The position numbers were made by a program, and so were the translations under genes. Positions 1 to 7,454 of a DNA stretch of 64,000 nt are shown in pieces. The stretch spans positions 189,376-253,375 of the forward strand of contig NZ_KI912469.1 of assembly GCF_000518665.1 (NCBI RefSeq). Direction: 5' to 3'. The notes beneath the pieces are model-generated. The model was not told the origin of the DNA and ran no database searches. It saw nothing but the letters and a program-made list of their open reading frames with translations. Source of the stretch: Microvirga flocculans ATCC BAA-817 (GTDB lineage: Bacteria; Pseudomonadota; Alphaproteobacteria; Rhizobiales; Beijerinckiaceae). The first letter of the stretch is position 1; the number at the start of each line of letters is the position of its first letter.

Positions 1-41
1 GCGCTTCGAAGGGCACGATCTGCTCACAAGGAGAGGATTGG

Positions 42-752
42 ATGGATAAAGTTTACAGCGATGCGCGCTCGGCGCTGGCTGGCCTCGTCAAGGATGGCAT
101 GACCATCATGGCCGGCGGGTTCGGCCTGTGCGGCATCCCGGAAACGCTGATCGAGGCGATTCGGGATTCGGGGGCGAAGGACCTGACCTTCATCTCCAAC
201 AATGCGGGCGTGGACGGCGTCGGCCTCGGCCGGCTCCTGGAAACCCGCCAGATCCGCAAGATGATCTCGTCCTATGTGGGCGAGAACAAGCTCTTCGCCC
301 AGCAGTACCTCTCCGGCGAGCTGGAGCTCGAGTTCAACCCGCAGGGCACGCTGGCCGAGCGCATTCGCGCCGGCGGCGCGGGCATCCCGGCCTTCTACAC
401 CAAGACCGGCGTCGGCACCCTCATCGCCGAGGGCAAGGAGGTGCGCGAGTTCAACGGCGAGAAATACGTCATGGAGACGGGCCTCTTCGCCGACATCTCC
501 GTCGTCCATGCCTTCAAGGGCGATACGGAGGGCAACCTCGTCTACCGCAAGACCGCCCGCAACTTTAACCCCATGATGGCCACCGCCTCCCGGCTGACCA
601 TCGCGGAGGTCGAGCACCTGGTTCCGGCCGGGGAGATCGACCCCGACTGCATCCACACACCGGGCATCTTCGTGAAGCGCATCGTGCATGTGCCGAACCC
701 GGTCAAGCACATCGAGCAACGCACGACCCGCAAGCGAGAGGAGACCGTCTGA
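42..752 (+). CDS. scoA: 3-oxoacid CoA-transferase subunit A
   Basis: 236 aa. Alpha subunit of the two-subunit succinyl-CoA:3-ketoacid CoA-transferase family, which moves CoA from succinyl-CoA to a 3-oxoacid such as acetoacetate in the cytosol. The Gly-rich CoA-binding segment GGFGLCG is at residues 25-31, followed by the family-typical SNNAG stretch. A clear AAGGAGAGG ribosome site precedes the ATG. The stop overlaps the start of subunit B by one base, so the two are co-translated. Acetoacetate is the best guess for substrate; a 3-oxoadipate-type substrate cannot be excluded because no aromatic-pathway genes are adjacent. Confidence 0.93.
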   Translation: MDKVYSDARSALAGLVKDGMTIMAGGFGLCGIPETLIEAIRDSGAKDLTFISNNAGVDGVGLGRLLETRQIRKMISSYVGENKLFAQQYLSGELELEFNPQGTLAERIRAGGAGIPAFYTKTGVGTLIAEGKEVREFNGEKYVMETGLFADISVVHAFKGDTEGNLVYRKTARNFNPMMATASRLTIAEVEHLVPAGEIDPDCIHTPGIFVKRIVHVPNPVKHIEQRTTRKREETV

Positions 753-1432
753 TGGCCTGGACCCGTGAACAGATGGCCGCCCGCGCGGCCAAGGAGCTGC
801 GCGACGGCTACTACGTGAATCTCGGCATCGGCATCCCGACGCTCGTGTCCAACTTCATTCCGAAGGGCATGCGCGTGCAGCTCCAGTCGGAGAACGGCAT
901 GCTGGGCATGGGCCCGTTCCCCTTCGAGGGCGAAGAGGATGCGGACCTGATCAATGCGGGCAAGCAGACGATCACCGAGCTGCCGACCACCAGCTACTTC
1001 TCCAGCGCCGACTCCTTCGGCATGATCCGCGGCGGCCATATCGACCTGTCGATCCTGGGCGCCATGCAGGTGGCCGAGAACGGCGATCTCGCCAACTGGA
1101 TGATCCCCGGCAAGATGGTGAAGGGCATGGGCGGCGCCATGGATCTCGTGGCCGGCGTCAAGCGCGTCGTCGTGGTCATGGAGCACGTGGCCAAGGCCAA
1201 GGACGGCTCCGAGGATCCGAAGCTGCTCAAGGCCTGCACTCTGCCGCTCACGGGCGCGGGCGTGGTCGACATGGTGATCACCGATCTCGGCGTCTTCACC
1301 GTCGACAAGAAGGGCGGCACCGGCATGACCCTGATCGAGCTCGCCGACGGCGTGACGGTCGACGAGGTCAAGGCCAAGACCCAGGCCGAGTTCAAGGTCG
1401 CCCTCGACGCCGGAAAATCCAACGCGGCCTGA
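752..1432 (+). CDS. scoB: 3-oxoacid CoA-transferase subunit B
   Basis: 226 aa. Beta subunit carrying the catalytic glutamate: the SENG motif at residues 46-49 places it at Glu47, followed by GMLGMGP. The LGIGIPTLV segment at residues 24-32 is also family-typical. It begins directly at the end of scoA and is followed by a strong intrinsic terminator, so scoAB is a two-gene unit at its 3' end. Upstream promoter and any regulator lie outside the window. Confidence 0.93.
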   Translation: MAWTREQMAARAAKELRDGYYVNLGIGIPTLVSNFIPKGMRVQLQSENGMLGMGPFPFEGEEDADLINAGKQTITELPTTSYFSSADSFGMIRGGHIDLSILGAMQVAENGDLANWMIPGKMVKGMGGAMDLVAGVKRVVVVMEHVAKAKDGSEDPKLLKACTLPLTGAGVVDMVITDLGVFTVDKKGGTGMTLIELADGVTVDEVKAKTQAEFKVALDAGKSNAA

Positions 1433-1456
1433 AGCCCACCAGATGACAACAAATGG

Positions 1457-1483
1457 AAAGCGGCCCTTCCGGGCCGCTTTTCT
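1457..1483 (+). terminator. Intrinsic terminator of scoAB
   Basis: A perfect 10-bp stem (AAAGCGGCCC / GGGCCGCTTT) with a TTCC loop, ending in a T-rich run. It lies 24 bases after the scoB stop and just before the convergent permease gene's stop, so it may serve both strands. Confidence 0.85.
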
Positions 1484-3207
1484 TATGCGCTGGATGAACC
1501 TGTCGCCAAGTCCGGGCTTTCCGCTACTTTCGGCCGCGCCTCGGCGCTGCGCACCAGCTGGATGACGGGCACGAGTCCGACGAGGACGATGACGAGCGCC
1601 GCGAGCGCGCCGTCCTCGAACCGGCCGCGCGAGGCATAGGTATAGACGAGGGTCGAGAGCGTCTCGGTGTTGAGCGGACGCAGCAGCAGGGTCGCCGGAA
1701 GCTCCTTGATGCAATCGACGAAGATGAGCAGGGCGGCGCTGGCCAGGGCCGGGCGCATGAGCGGGATCTGGATCGTCCAGACCATCTCCCGCCGCGAGGC
1801 GCCCAGCGTGCGGGCGGCGTCCTCCAGGCTCGGCGAGACGCGGTCGAGGCCCGCCGAGAGCGAGCCGGTGGCGATGGAGAGGAAGCGGATCACGTAGGCG
1901 ATGACGACGCCGCCCGCGGCTCCCATGAGCAGCAGGCCGAGACGCTCGCCGGTCAGGTTCCGCCAGAGAGTGCCGATCAGGGTGTCGAACCCGACCAGGG
2001 GCGTCATGAGCCCGAGCGCCAGAACGGTGCCGGGCAGCGCATAGCCGAGGCCCGCCGTGAAGAGCGCCCCCTGTGTCAGGGAGTTTTTGGACAGGCGGGC
2101 CGCGGAGACCAGCATGACGGCGAGCGCCAGCACCGCGCCCGTCGCCACGACCGAGAGGCCGAGGGTGGTCATGAGATGCGCGAGGAACTCCGCATCGAAC
2201 TGCTCCAAGAGGCCGCCGCGAAGGGTCTCGCGCAGGAGGAAGCTGACCGGCAGGGCGAAGCCCATGAGGACGGGTAGCGTGCAGAGCAGGGTCGCTGTCC
2301 AGCCGCGGCCGCCCGTGAGGGGCACCGGATGCACCGTGCGATGGCGCTTGGGCGAAAGCGCATAGCGCCTGTCGCGGCGGCCGTAGCGCTCGATCAGGAT
2401 CAGCCCGATCACGAAAGCCAGCATGACGCAGGCGATCTGCGCCGCTCCCGCGAGGCTGCCGCGATTGAGCCAGGTGTTGTAGACCGACACCGTGAGGGTA
2501 CGCACGCCGAGATACTCGCTCGCGCCGATATCGTTGAGCGCTTCGAGGAGCGCCAGCGACACGCCGACCGCCAGCGCGGGGCGGGCGAGGGGAAGCGCGA
2601 TGATGCGGAAGAGCTTGATGCGGCTTGCGCCCAGGGTGCGCGCCACCTCCAGCATGCTCGCGCTCTGCGTCAGGAACATCGCCCGCGCCGCGATGTAGAT
2701 GTAGGGATAGAGCACCACCGACATCACGAGGATGCAGCCGGGCAGCGACCGGATTTCCGGAAACCAGTAATCGGCCCGCGACGTCCAGCCCATCGCCTTG
2801 CGCAGGGCCATCTGCACGAGGCCCGCGGAATCGAAGACTTCCACGTAGATATAGGCCGTGATGTAGGTGGGCACGGCCAGGGGCAGCGGCAGCAGCCACA
2901 CAAGGAGGTTGCGCCCCGGAAAGCGGTGGGCGGTGACGAGCCAGGCCGTCGTGATGCCCATGGAGCCCGCCACGATGCCGATGCCGGTGAGCAGGGCGAG
3001 GGTATCGACGATGCTCGCGGGCAGGACATTGGCGATGAGATGAGGCCAGATCTCCGCATCGCCCTCGGCCGCGATGCGGATGAGGGAGGCGACAGGCAGG
3101 AGGACCAGCAGGCCGATGGCGGCCACGGCGGCGGAGAGCCACCAGGGGATGCGCTTGGCCTTCTTCTGCGGCGCGGAGCGGAATGCTGTCTGGGTTCTGG
3201 CGGTCAC
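1483..3207 (-). CDS. Iron(III) ABC transporter permease (FbpB/SfuB type)
   Basis: 574 aa. Inner membrane permease with two homologous halves of about six membrane segments each, as in FbpB/SfuB. Each half has an EAA-type loop that contacts the ATPase (ARTLGASR occurs once in each half, near residues 190 and 470). The start used is a GTG with no convincing ribosome site. It follows the iron-binding protein gene in the same direction after 83 bases containing a hairpin. No ATP-binding subunit gene is present here, so the ATPase must be encoded elsewhere. The iron assignment rests on the neighbour. Confidence 0.88.
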   Translation of the reverse strand: MTARTQTAFRSAPQKKAKRIPWWLSAAVAAIGLLVLLPVASLIRIAAEGDAEIWPHLIANVLPASIVDTLALLTGIGIVAGSMGITTAWLVTAHRFPGRNLLVWLLPLPLAVPTYITAYIYVEVFDSAGLVQMALRKAMGWTSRADYWFPEIRSLPGCILVMSVVLYPYIYIAARAMFLTQSASMLEVARTLGASRIKLFRIIALPLARPALAVGVSLALLEALNDIGASEYLGVRTLTVSVYNTWLNRGSLAGAAQIACVMLAFVIGLILIERYGRRDRRYALSPKRHRTVHPVPLTGGRGWTATLLCTLPVLMGFALPVSFLLRETLRGGLLEQFDAEFLAHLMTTLGLSVVATGAVLALAVMLVSAARLSKNSLTQGALFTAGLGYALPGTVLALGLMTPLVGFDTLIGTLWRNLTGERLGLLLMGAAGGVVIAYVIRFLSIATGSLSAGLDRVSPSLEDAARTLGASRREMVWTIQIPLMRPALASAALLIFVDCIKELPATLLLRPLNTETLSTLVYTYASRGRFEDGALAALVIVLVGLVPVIQLVRSAEARPKVAESPDLATGSSSA

Positions 3208-3262
3208 GGGCGAACGGAAACGGCGCCGCCGTCGCCGGCAGCGCCTCTATGGGAAGAGGAGA

Positions 3263-3283
3263 GGGCGGCTTTCAAGGCCGCCC
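3263..3283 (-). other. Intercistronic hairpin between iron-binding protein and permease genes
   Basis: A 7-bp all-GC stem (GGGCGGC / GCCGCCC) with a 7-base loop sits between the binding-protein stop and the permease start. It lacks a good T-run on the minus strand, so it looks like a processing or partial attenuation element. Such elements commonly raise binding-protein over permease expression; that role is inferred. Confidence 0.55.
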
Positions 3284-3290
3284 CCCTGTC

Positions 3291-4328
3291 TTATTGGTCG
3301 AAGCCCACCTTGTCGACCAGCTCGCTGGCCTTCTTGCGGAGCTTGGCGATCTCGGCGATCGGCACATTGTCGGGCTTGAGCTCGCCGAAGGAGGCGATGG
3401 TCGGGTGGACCTTGATGCCCGCCTTCACCGGATATTCGGAATTGGCTTCGGCGTGAATCCGCTGGGACTCGTCGGACACCATGTATTCCATGAACTTGAT
3501 GGCATTCGCCTTGTTCGGCGCGTATTTCGCCAGCGCGAGGCCGGAGACGTTCACATGGGTGCCGCCGCCTTCGAAGGTCGGCAGGATCACGTTGATGGCC
3601 TCACCCCACTTCTTCTGCTCCTCGTCCTTGCCGTTGAGCATGAGCGAGACATAGTAGGTGTTGCCGACGGCGATGTCGCAGACTCCGGCCAGGATGTCCT
3701 TGGCCTGCTCGCGGTCGCCGCCCGACGGCTTCTTGGCGAGGTTCGCCTTCAGGCCCCTGAGCCATTCCTCGGCCTTCGCCTCGCCCTTGTGGGCGATCAT
3801 CGCCGCGATCAGGCTGATGTTGTAGAGGTGCTGGCCGGAGCGGATGCAGACCTTGCCCTTCCATTTGGGATCGGCAAGCTCCTCGTAGGTGATCTTGTCC
3901 TGCTTGACCCGGTCCTTCGAGGCATAAACCACGCGGCCGCGCAGGGCGATGCCGAACCAGTGCCCCTCCGGATCGCGATAGGCCGCCGGAATGACCTTCT
4001 CAAGCGCTTCGGACTTCACGGGCTGCGTGACGCCATAATCCTTCGCGGCCTGAAGGCGGCCGATATCGACGGTGATGATCAGGTCCGCCGGGCTGTTCTG
4101 GCCCTCGGTGCGGATGCGCTCCTCGAGGCCGTTGCTGATGAAGATCGTGTTGACCTTGATGCCGGTCTCTTTGGTGAACTCGTCGAGAACGGGCTTGATC
4201 AGGCCCGGTTCGCGGGTGGTGTAGATATTCAGCGCCTCCTCGGCCGAGGCGGAGAGGCCCGATCCTGCCAGGGCGCCAAGAGCGGCCGCTCCGAACAGCA
4301 GGCCGCGCGCAAACGAAATGTTCGCCAT
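3291..4328 (-). CDS. Iron(III) ABC transporter substrate-binding protein (FbpA/FutA type)
   Basis: 345 aa. Periplasmic ferric-iron-binding protein. An N-terminal signal peptide ends near Ala29 (SASA). The mature N-terminus has the family's LNIYTTREP strand, and the GNTYYVSLM segment carries the paired tyrosines that ligate iron in FbpA-like proteins. An ATG 42 bases further upstream exists, but the start chosen here has an AAGGAA ribosome site at proper spacing and immediately begins the signal peptide. The upstream 149-base gap holds a putative Irr box, in line with iron-responsive control. Confidence 0.9.
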   Translation of the reverse strand: MANISFARGLLFGAAALGALAGSGLSASAEEALNIYTTREPGLIKPVLDEFTKETGIKVNTIFISNGLEERIRTEGQNSPADLIITVDIGRLQAAKDYGVTQPVKSEALEKVIPAAYRDPEGHWFGIALRGRVVYASKDRVKQDKITYEELADPKWKGKVCIRSGQHLYNISLIAAMIAHKGEAKAEEWLRGLKANLAKKPSGGDREQAKDILAGVCDIAVGNTYYVSLMLNGKDEEQKKWGEAINVILPTFEGGGTHVNVSGLALAKYAPNKANAIKFMEYMVSDESQRIHAEANSEYPVKAGIKVHPTIASFGELKPDNVPIAEIAKLRKKASELVDKVGFDQ

Positions 4329-4439
4329 CGTGAGTTCCTTCAGCAACATCATCGGGAGGCATCGCGCCATGTCCCGTTAGGGCCGCAAGAACCACGTTCG
4401 GAAACGATGGTCAACGAAAAATCGTGTTATTTCAATAAG

Positions 4440-4455
4440 TTAGAAGAAGTCTAAA
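4440..4455 (-). promoter_or_regulatory. Putative Irr box (iron control element)
   Basis: On the minus strand the site reads TTTAGACTTCTTCTAA, one base from the palindromic Irr/ICE pattern TTTAGAA-N3-TTCTAA known in Rhizobiales. It lies 112 bases upstream of the iron-binding protein start in an AT-rich stretch, where a regulator could act. Irr would be expected to act when iron is scarce. Binding is inferred from sequence only. Confidence 0.6.
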
Positions 4456-4477
4456 CTGCGTGTTCCTTACACAAATT

Positions 4478-5140
4478 CTAAGCTGTGGCCGCTTTCTGAA
4501 CCGTCTCGGCCTGGGGAACCGCGGCACGCAGGCGGGCGATCTCCTCTTCCATCCTCTCCATGTTCTGGAACAGCCGCTCGCTGGTCAGGCGCAGGAAGTA
4601 GAAGCCGAATTGCGGGTTCTGGAAGTAGAGCTGCCGGACCTCGTCATAGGAAATGCTGAGCACCTCGCCGTCGTCGAGGCATTCCAGGGTCTGGGTGCGG
4701 GTGTTGCTGGGCGACATGAAACCCATCTCGCCGACGACCTGTCCCTGCACGAGATCGATTCCGATCTCCTTCAGGCGGAAACGGCCCGAGATGGTGAAGA
4801 ACATGCAGTCCGCCACATCGCCCTTCGCGAAGAGCACTTCCCCGGCCTTCGTCTTGCGGCGGGTCATGAAGGGCTTGAGCCATTCCATCGAAAGATCGCT
4901 CTTGGAGGCGGTCTTCACGCGCTTGATCAGGCCCAGCATCTGATAAAGCCGCACGCTGTTGAGCGGCAGCAGGATCAGGTTGACGACCAGGCTCGGGTAA
5001 TTGTGGTTGAAGGAGGAGAAGATCAGCGAACAGATGTTCGCGCCGATCCCGATGCAGCGCAGCGGGATGATGGTCTTCATCGCGCTGCCCGTGATGGCAA
5101 GGGCCGCCCCGAGCCAGCCGATTGCATCAACCCATGTCAT
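4478..5140 (-). CDS. Cyclic nucleotide-binding domain membrane protein
   Basis: 220 aa. The N-terminal ~70 residues hold two to three hydrophobic segments. Residues ~90-200 form a CAP-like cyclic-nucleotide-binding domain with a recognisable phosphate-binding cassette (GEMGFMSPSNTRTQT, Arg present). The C-terminus is a short helix rich in Glu/Arg. No DNA-binding helix-turn-helix is visible, so it is more likely a membrane-anchored cNMP sensor than a transcription factor. Its 3' end abuts the iron-transporter promoter region. Partners are unknown; note the class III cyclase at 56.4-57.8 kb. Confidence 0.75.
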   Translation of the reverse strand: MTWVDAIGWLGAALAITGSAMKTIIPLRCIGIGANICSLIFSSFNHNYPSLVVNLILLPLNSVRLYQMLGLIKRVKTASKSDLSMEWLKPFMTRRKTKAGEVLFAKGDVADCMFFTISGRFRLKEIGIDLVQGQVVGEMGFMSPSNTRTQTLECLDDGEVLSISYDEVRQLYFQNPQFGFYFLRLTSERLFQNMERMEEEIARLRAAVPQAETVQKAATA

Positions 5141-5283
5141 GGAATGTCATCCGCGTTCGTCTTTACCGGTCTGTCATATACCACCGGGATCGGAACCGGC
5201 GCCAGCATCGGATGGGCGCCTGACCGGGAGCATTGGAGAGGGGCGCTCTCGGCGGCCCCTCCACAGGAGGAGGGATGGCGCGG

Positions 5284-5511
5284 TCAGGGACGCGGAGACG
5301 CAGCCCGGCTGGGGACGCTCAAGCCCCGGCGCTGTGGTTGTGCCTCGGCCTTTCCGCTTGCCGCGTTGCGGCGAGGCGCATCGCCGGCGATGGAGGGGGG
5401 AGGAGGCACGGGATCCCGCGGCAGAACGCCGACGGGTTCCATCGATGCGATGCAGCCGCTCAGGACCAGTCCGCTCAGCAGAATGATGGGAACCGTTACT
5501 TTGATGCGCAT
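5284..5511 (-). CDS. Small Pro-rich lipoprotein
   Basis: 75 aa. A short lipoprotein: a basic N-terminus, a hydrophobic core and a lipobox LSGC with the lipidated Cys at residue 20. The remainder is rich in Pro, Ala and Arg (VPPPPS near residue 37) with no recognisable domain. A GGAGCA ribosome site precedes the ATG. Function is unknown. Confidence 0.55.
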   Translation of the reverse strand: MRIKVTVPIILLSGLVLSGCIASMEPVGVLPRDPVPPPPSIAGDAPRRNAASGKAEAQPQRRGLSVPSRAASPRP

Positions 5512-5653
5512 GTCTTGCTCCACATGAATCGCAAGGGAAGCTAGACCATACTTAAGGGAAGTCGAGTCTTGCGCGGAACACGGGAATTGTGCGGCGGGTC
5601 TCCTTCGGAAAGCCTTGAAGACTAGTTTATTCAAAGTAGCTTGAGAGGGGCAT

Positions 5654-6448
5654 ATGAAGGAGCGTTTACGCGTGCGGGTTCTGAAATCATGGCCGTCGAC
5701 GATGCTGGGCCGTCCGGTCACAGGGGCCTTTCTGGTTTTTCTCGCCGCTGCGGGCGTCGCCGAGGCCCGTTGCCAGGATGCGCCGGGACCCGGCGCCGAT
5801 TGGTCCGGCTGCTCGAAGGCGCGCCTTGTCCTGACCAACGAGGATCTGACGGGCACCAATTTCCGGCGTTCGCTTTTGACCTTGAGCGACTTCGCCTCAT
5901 CGAAGATGGCGGGCGCGAACCTGAGCGAAACGGAAGTCAGCCGGACCCGCTTCGAGGGGGCCGACCTGTCGCGGGCGAATTTCACCAAGGCGCTCGGCTG
6001 GCGGGCCAATTTCGCCCAGGCCAATCTCACGGGCGCCGATTTCGGCTCCGCCGACATGAACCGCGCCAATTTCGCGCAGGTGAAGGCGGCAGGGGCGAAC
6101 TTCGGCAAGTCCGAACTGAACCGGTCGGATTTCAGCGGGGCGGATCTCACGGGGGCCGACCTGTCCAAGGCGGAACTCGCCCGGGTGCTGTTCCAGAGCA
6201 CGAAGGTGGTCGGGGTCGATTTCAGCTATTCCAACCTTTCGCGCGCCCACATGGAAGGTCTCGACCTCAGGGGCGTGAATTTTACGGGCTCGTATCTCTT
6301 CCTGACCCAGCTCGACGGTGCGGATCTGAGCGCGGCCACAGGGTTGACTCAGGCTCAGATCGAAATCGCCTGCGGCACGGAGCAAACAAGGCTTCCTGCC
6401 GGTCTCACCGCCCCCAAAGCCTGGCCCTGCAAGGAAGAGGAGGATTGA
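5654..6448 (+). CDS. Exported pentapeptide-repeat protein
   Basis: 264 aa. A signal peptide (hydrophobic residues ~20-38) is followed from about residue 58 to 225 by repeated A(D/N)LSXX-type pentapeptides such as GADLS, RANFT and GANLS, which form a right-handed quadrilateral beta-helix. Two Cys pairs flank the repeat region (residues ~40 and 53, and near the C-terminus), consistent with periplasmic disulfides. A GAGAGGGG ribosome site precedes the ATG. Specific function is unknown. A repeat-borne terminator follows. Confidence 0.8.
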   Translation: MKERLRVRVLKSWPSTMLGRPVTGAFLVFLAAAGVAEARCQDAPGPGADWSGCSKARLVLTNEDLTGTNFRRSLLTLSDFASSKMAGANLSETEVSRTRFEGADLSRANFTKALGWRANFAQANLTGADFGSADMNRANFAQVKAAGANFGKSELNRSDFSGADLTGADLSKAELARVLFQSTKVVGVDFSYSNLSRAHMEGLDLRGVNFTGSYLFLTQLDGADLSAATGLTQAQIEIACGTEQTRLPAGLTAPKAWPCKEEED

Positions 6449-6510
6449 GCCCGTCCCTGCGTCGAGGCCAGGCATCCGTTGCCCGAGCCAGGACGATTTG
6501 CGCTGACCGG

Positions 6511-6610
6511 CAGCTTAGAGCCGATTTCAGTGACGTGGAATCGGCTCTCGTTTTTGTCACGCCGCATTCTTGAACGGCGAACCGGATCCCCTTCGCCGAA
6601 AAATGCTCTA
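6511..6610 (-). repeat. Two-hairpin intergenic repeat, copy A
   Basis: Read on the minus strand it has module 1 (GAGCAT followed by an inverted repeat CGGCGAA...TTCGCCG around GGATCC) and module 2 (a 10-bp stem AGAGCCGATT / AATCGGCTCT). It lies between convergent genes: the pentapeptide gene on the plus strand and the Spy-like gene on the minus strand, whose stop codon it touches. On the plus strand module 2 is followed by CGTTTTTG, so it can terminate the pentapeptide gene. Related copies are at 47832 and 59763. Confidence 0.75.
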
Positions 6611-7219
6611 GCGGCTATCCTGGTCATCGTCGTCATCATCGAGCCAGCCCGGCATCATGGGGCCGCGCGGGCCCATCATGCCCCGGCCCATCATCCCGCG
6701 GCCGCCCATGCTAACGAGCACCTGAAGCCGTCGCTTCTGGGCCTCATCGAGGGCCGCATAGAGCGGGGCCGCAGCGTCGGCGAGCTTTCGCAGGCCGTCC
6801 GCTCCCTGGCTCATGTTGTCGGCCATGCTGCGAAGCAGGCCGACCGGGTCGCTTGCCATCGTCCCTCTGTTTTCGCGCATCGCCTGCATGTGCGAGAGGT
6901 GCAGGCGGGCGAGATTGCGCAGCGCCTCCTCCACGGGAGGCCATAGCTTTTCCTGCTCGGCCGAGAGTTTCAGCCCGGCCTTCAGCGCCGCGATATGAGC
7001 GTCTGCGAAGGCGTTCAGGTCCTCGGACGAGAATCTGCCCATCATGCCCCGGCCATGCATCATGCCGCCCATCATTCCTTGGCCCGGCATCATCGATCCC
7101 ATCGGCATTGGGGATCCGGATTGGGCAGGAGGGGTGCGGGGTTGGGCGGGCGCCGCGGGCTGCGCCAGCGCCGGAGCGGAGAAAGACATCAGAACGGCGA
7201 TGAGAATGGGCATCTTCAT
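6608..7219 (-). CDS. Met/Gly-rich Spy/CpxP-like periplasmic protein
   Basis: 203 aa. Signal peptide residues 1-19 (SAPALA). The middle (residues ~63-165) is helical and resembles the LTXXQ/Spy-CpxP family: LSAEQEKLWPPVEEALRN matches the conserved metal- and chaperone-related helix. Two segments, ~38-62 and ~172-192, are extremely rich in Met and Gly (repeated GMM/RGMMG), and the tail is DDDDDD. Methionine clusters of this kind often bind copper(I) or silver(I). An AAGGAG ribosome site precedes the ATG. Likely an envelope-stress or metal-handling protein. Confidence 0.75.
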   Translation of the reverse strand: MKMPILIAVLMSFSAPALAQPAAPAQPRTPPAQSGSPMPMGSMMPGQGMMGGMMHGRGMMGRFSSEDLNAFADAHIAALKAGLKLSAEQEKLWPPVEEALRNLARLHLSHMQAMRENRGTMASDPVGLLRSMADNMSQGADGLRKLADAAAPLYAALDEAQKRRLQVLVSMGGRGMMGRGMMGPRGPMMPGWLDDDDDDQDSR

Positions 7220-7454
7220 GGCGGGTTCTCCTTGTTGGGCCCCTCATACCTCAGAGTGGACAATGAGCGGGTCCGTTTGCGGTTTCATGGAGGGGCGGCA
7301 GAACACGCCATGCGGGCCGCCCGAACCTTCATTGCAAACCCACCAGACGAAGCCTGTCTTGATTTCCCTCAAAGAGGGTGCAGGGGACAATGGAGCCGAT
7401 CTCCATCGTCCCGAGACAGGCGACGTTCGGCTTTGCCGCCATCGGCGCGTCAGG

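Noticed and set aside
542..3142. Very long open frame antisense to scoA/scoB and out of frame over the permease gene
   Set aside because: High-GC shadow frame; it covers well-supported genes and its translation is low-complexity Arg/Ala/Pro with no family features.
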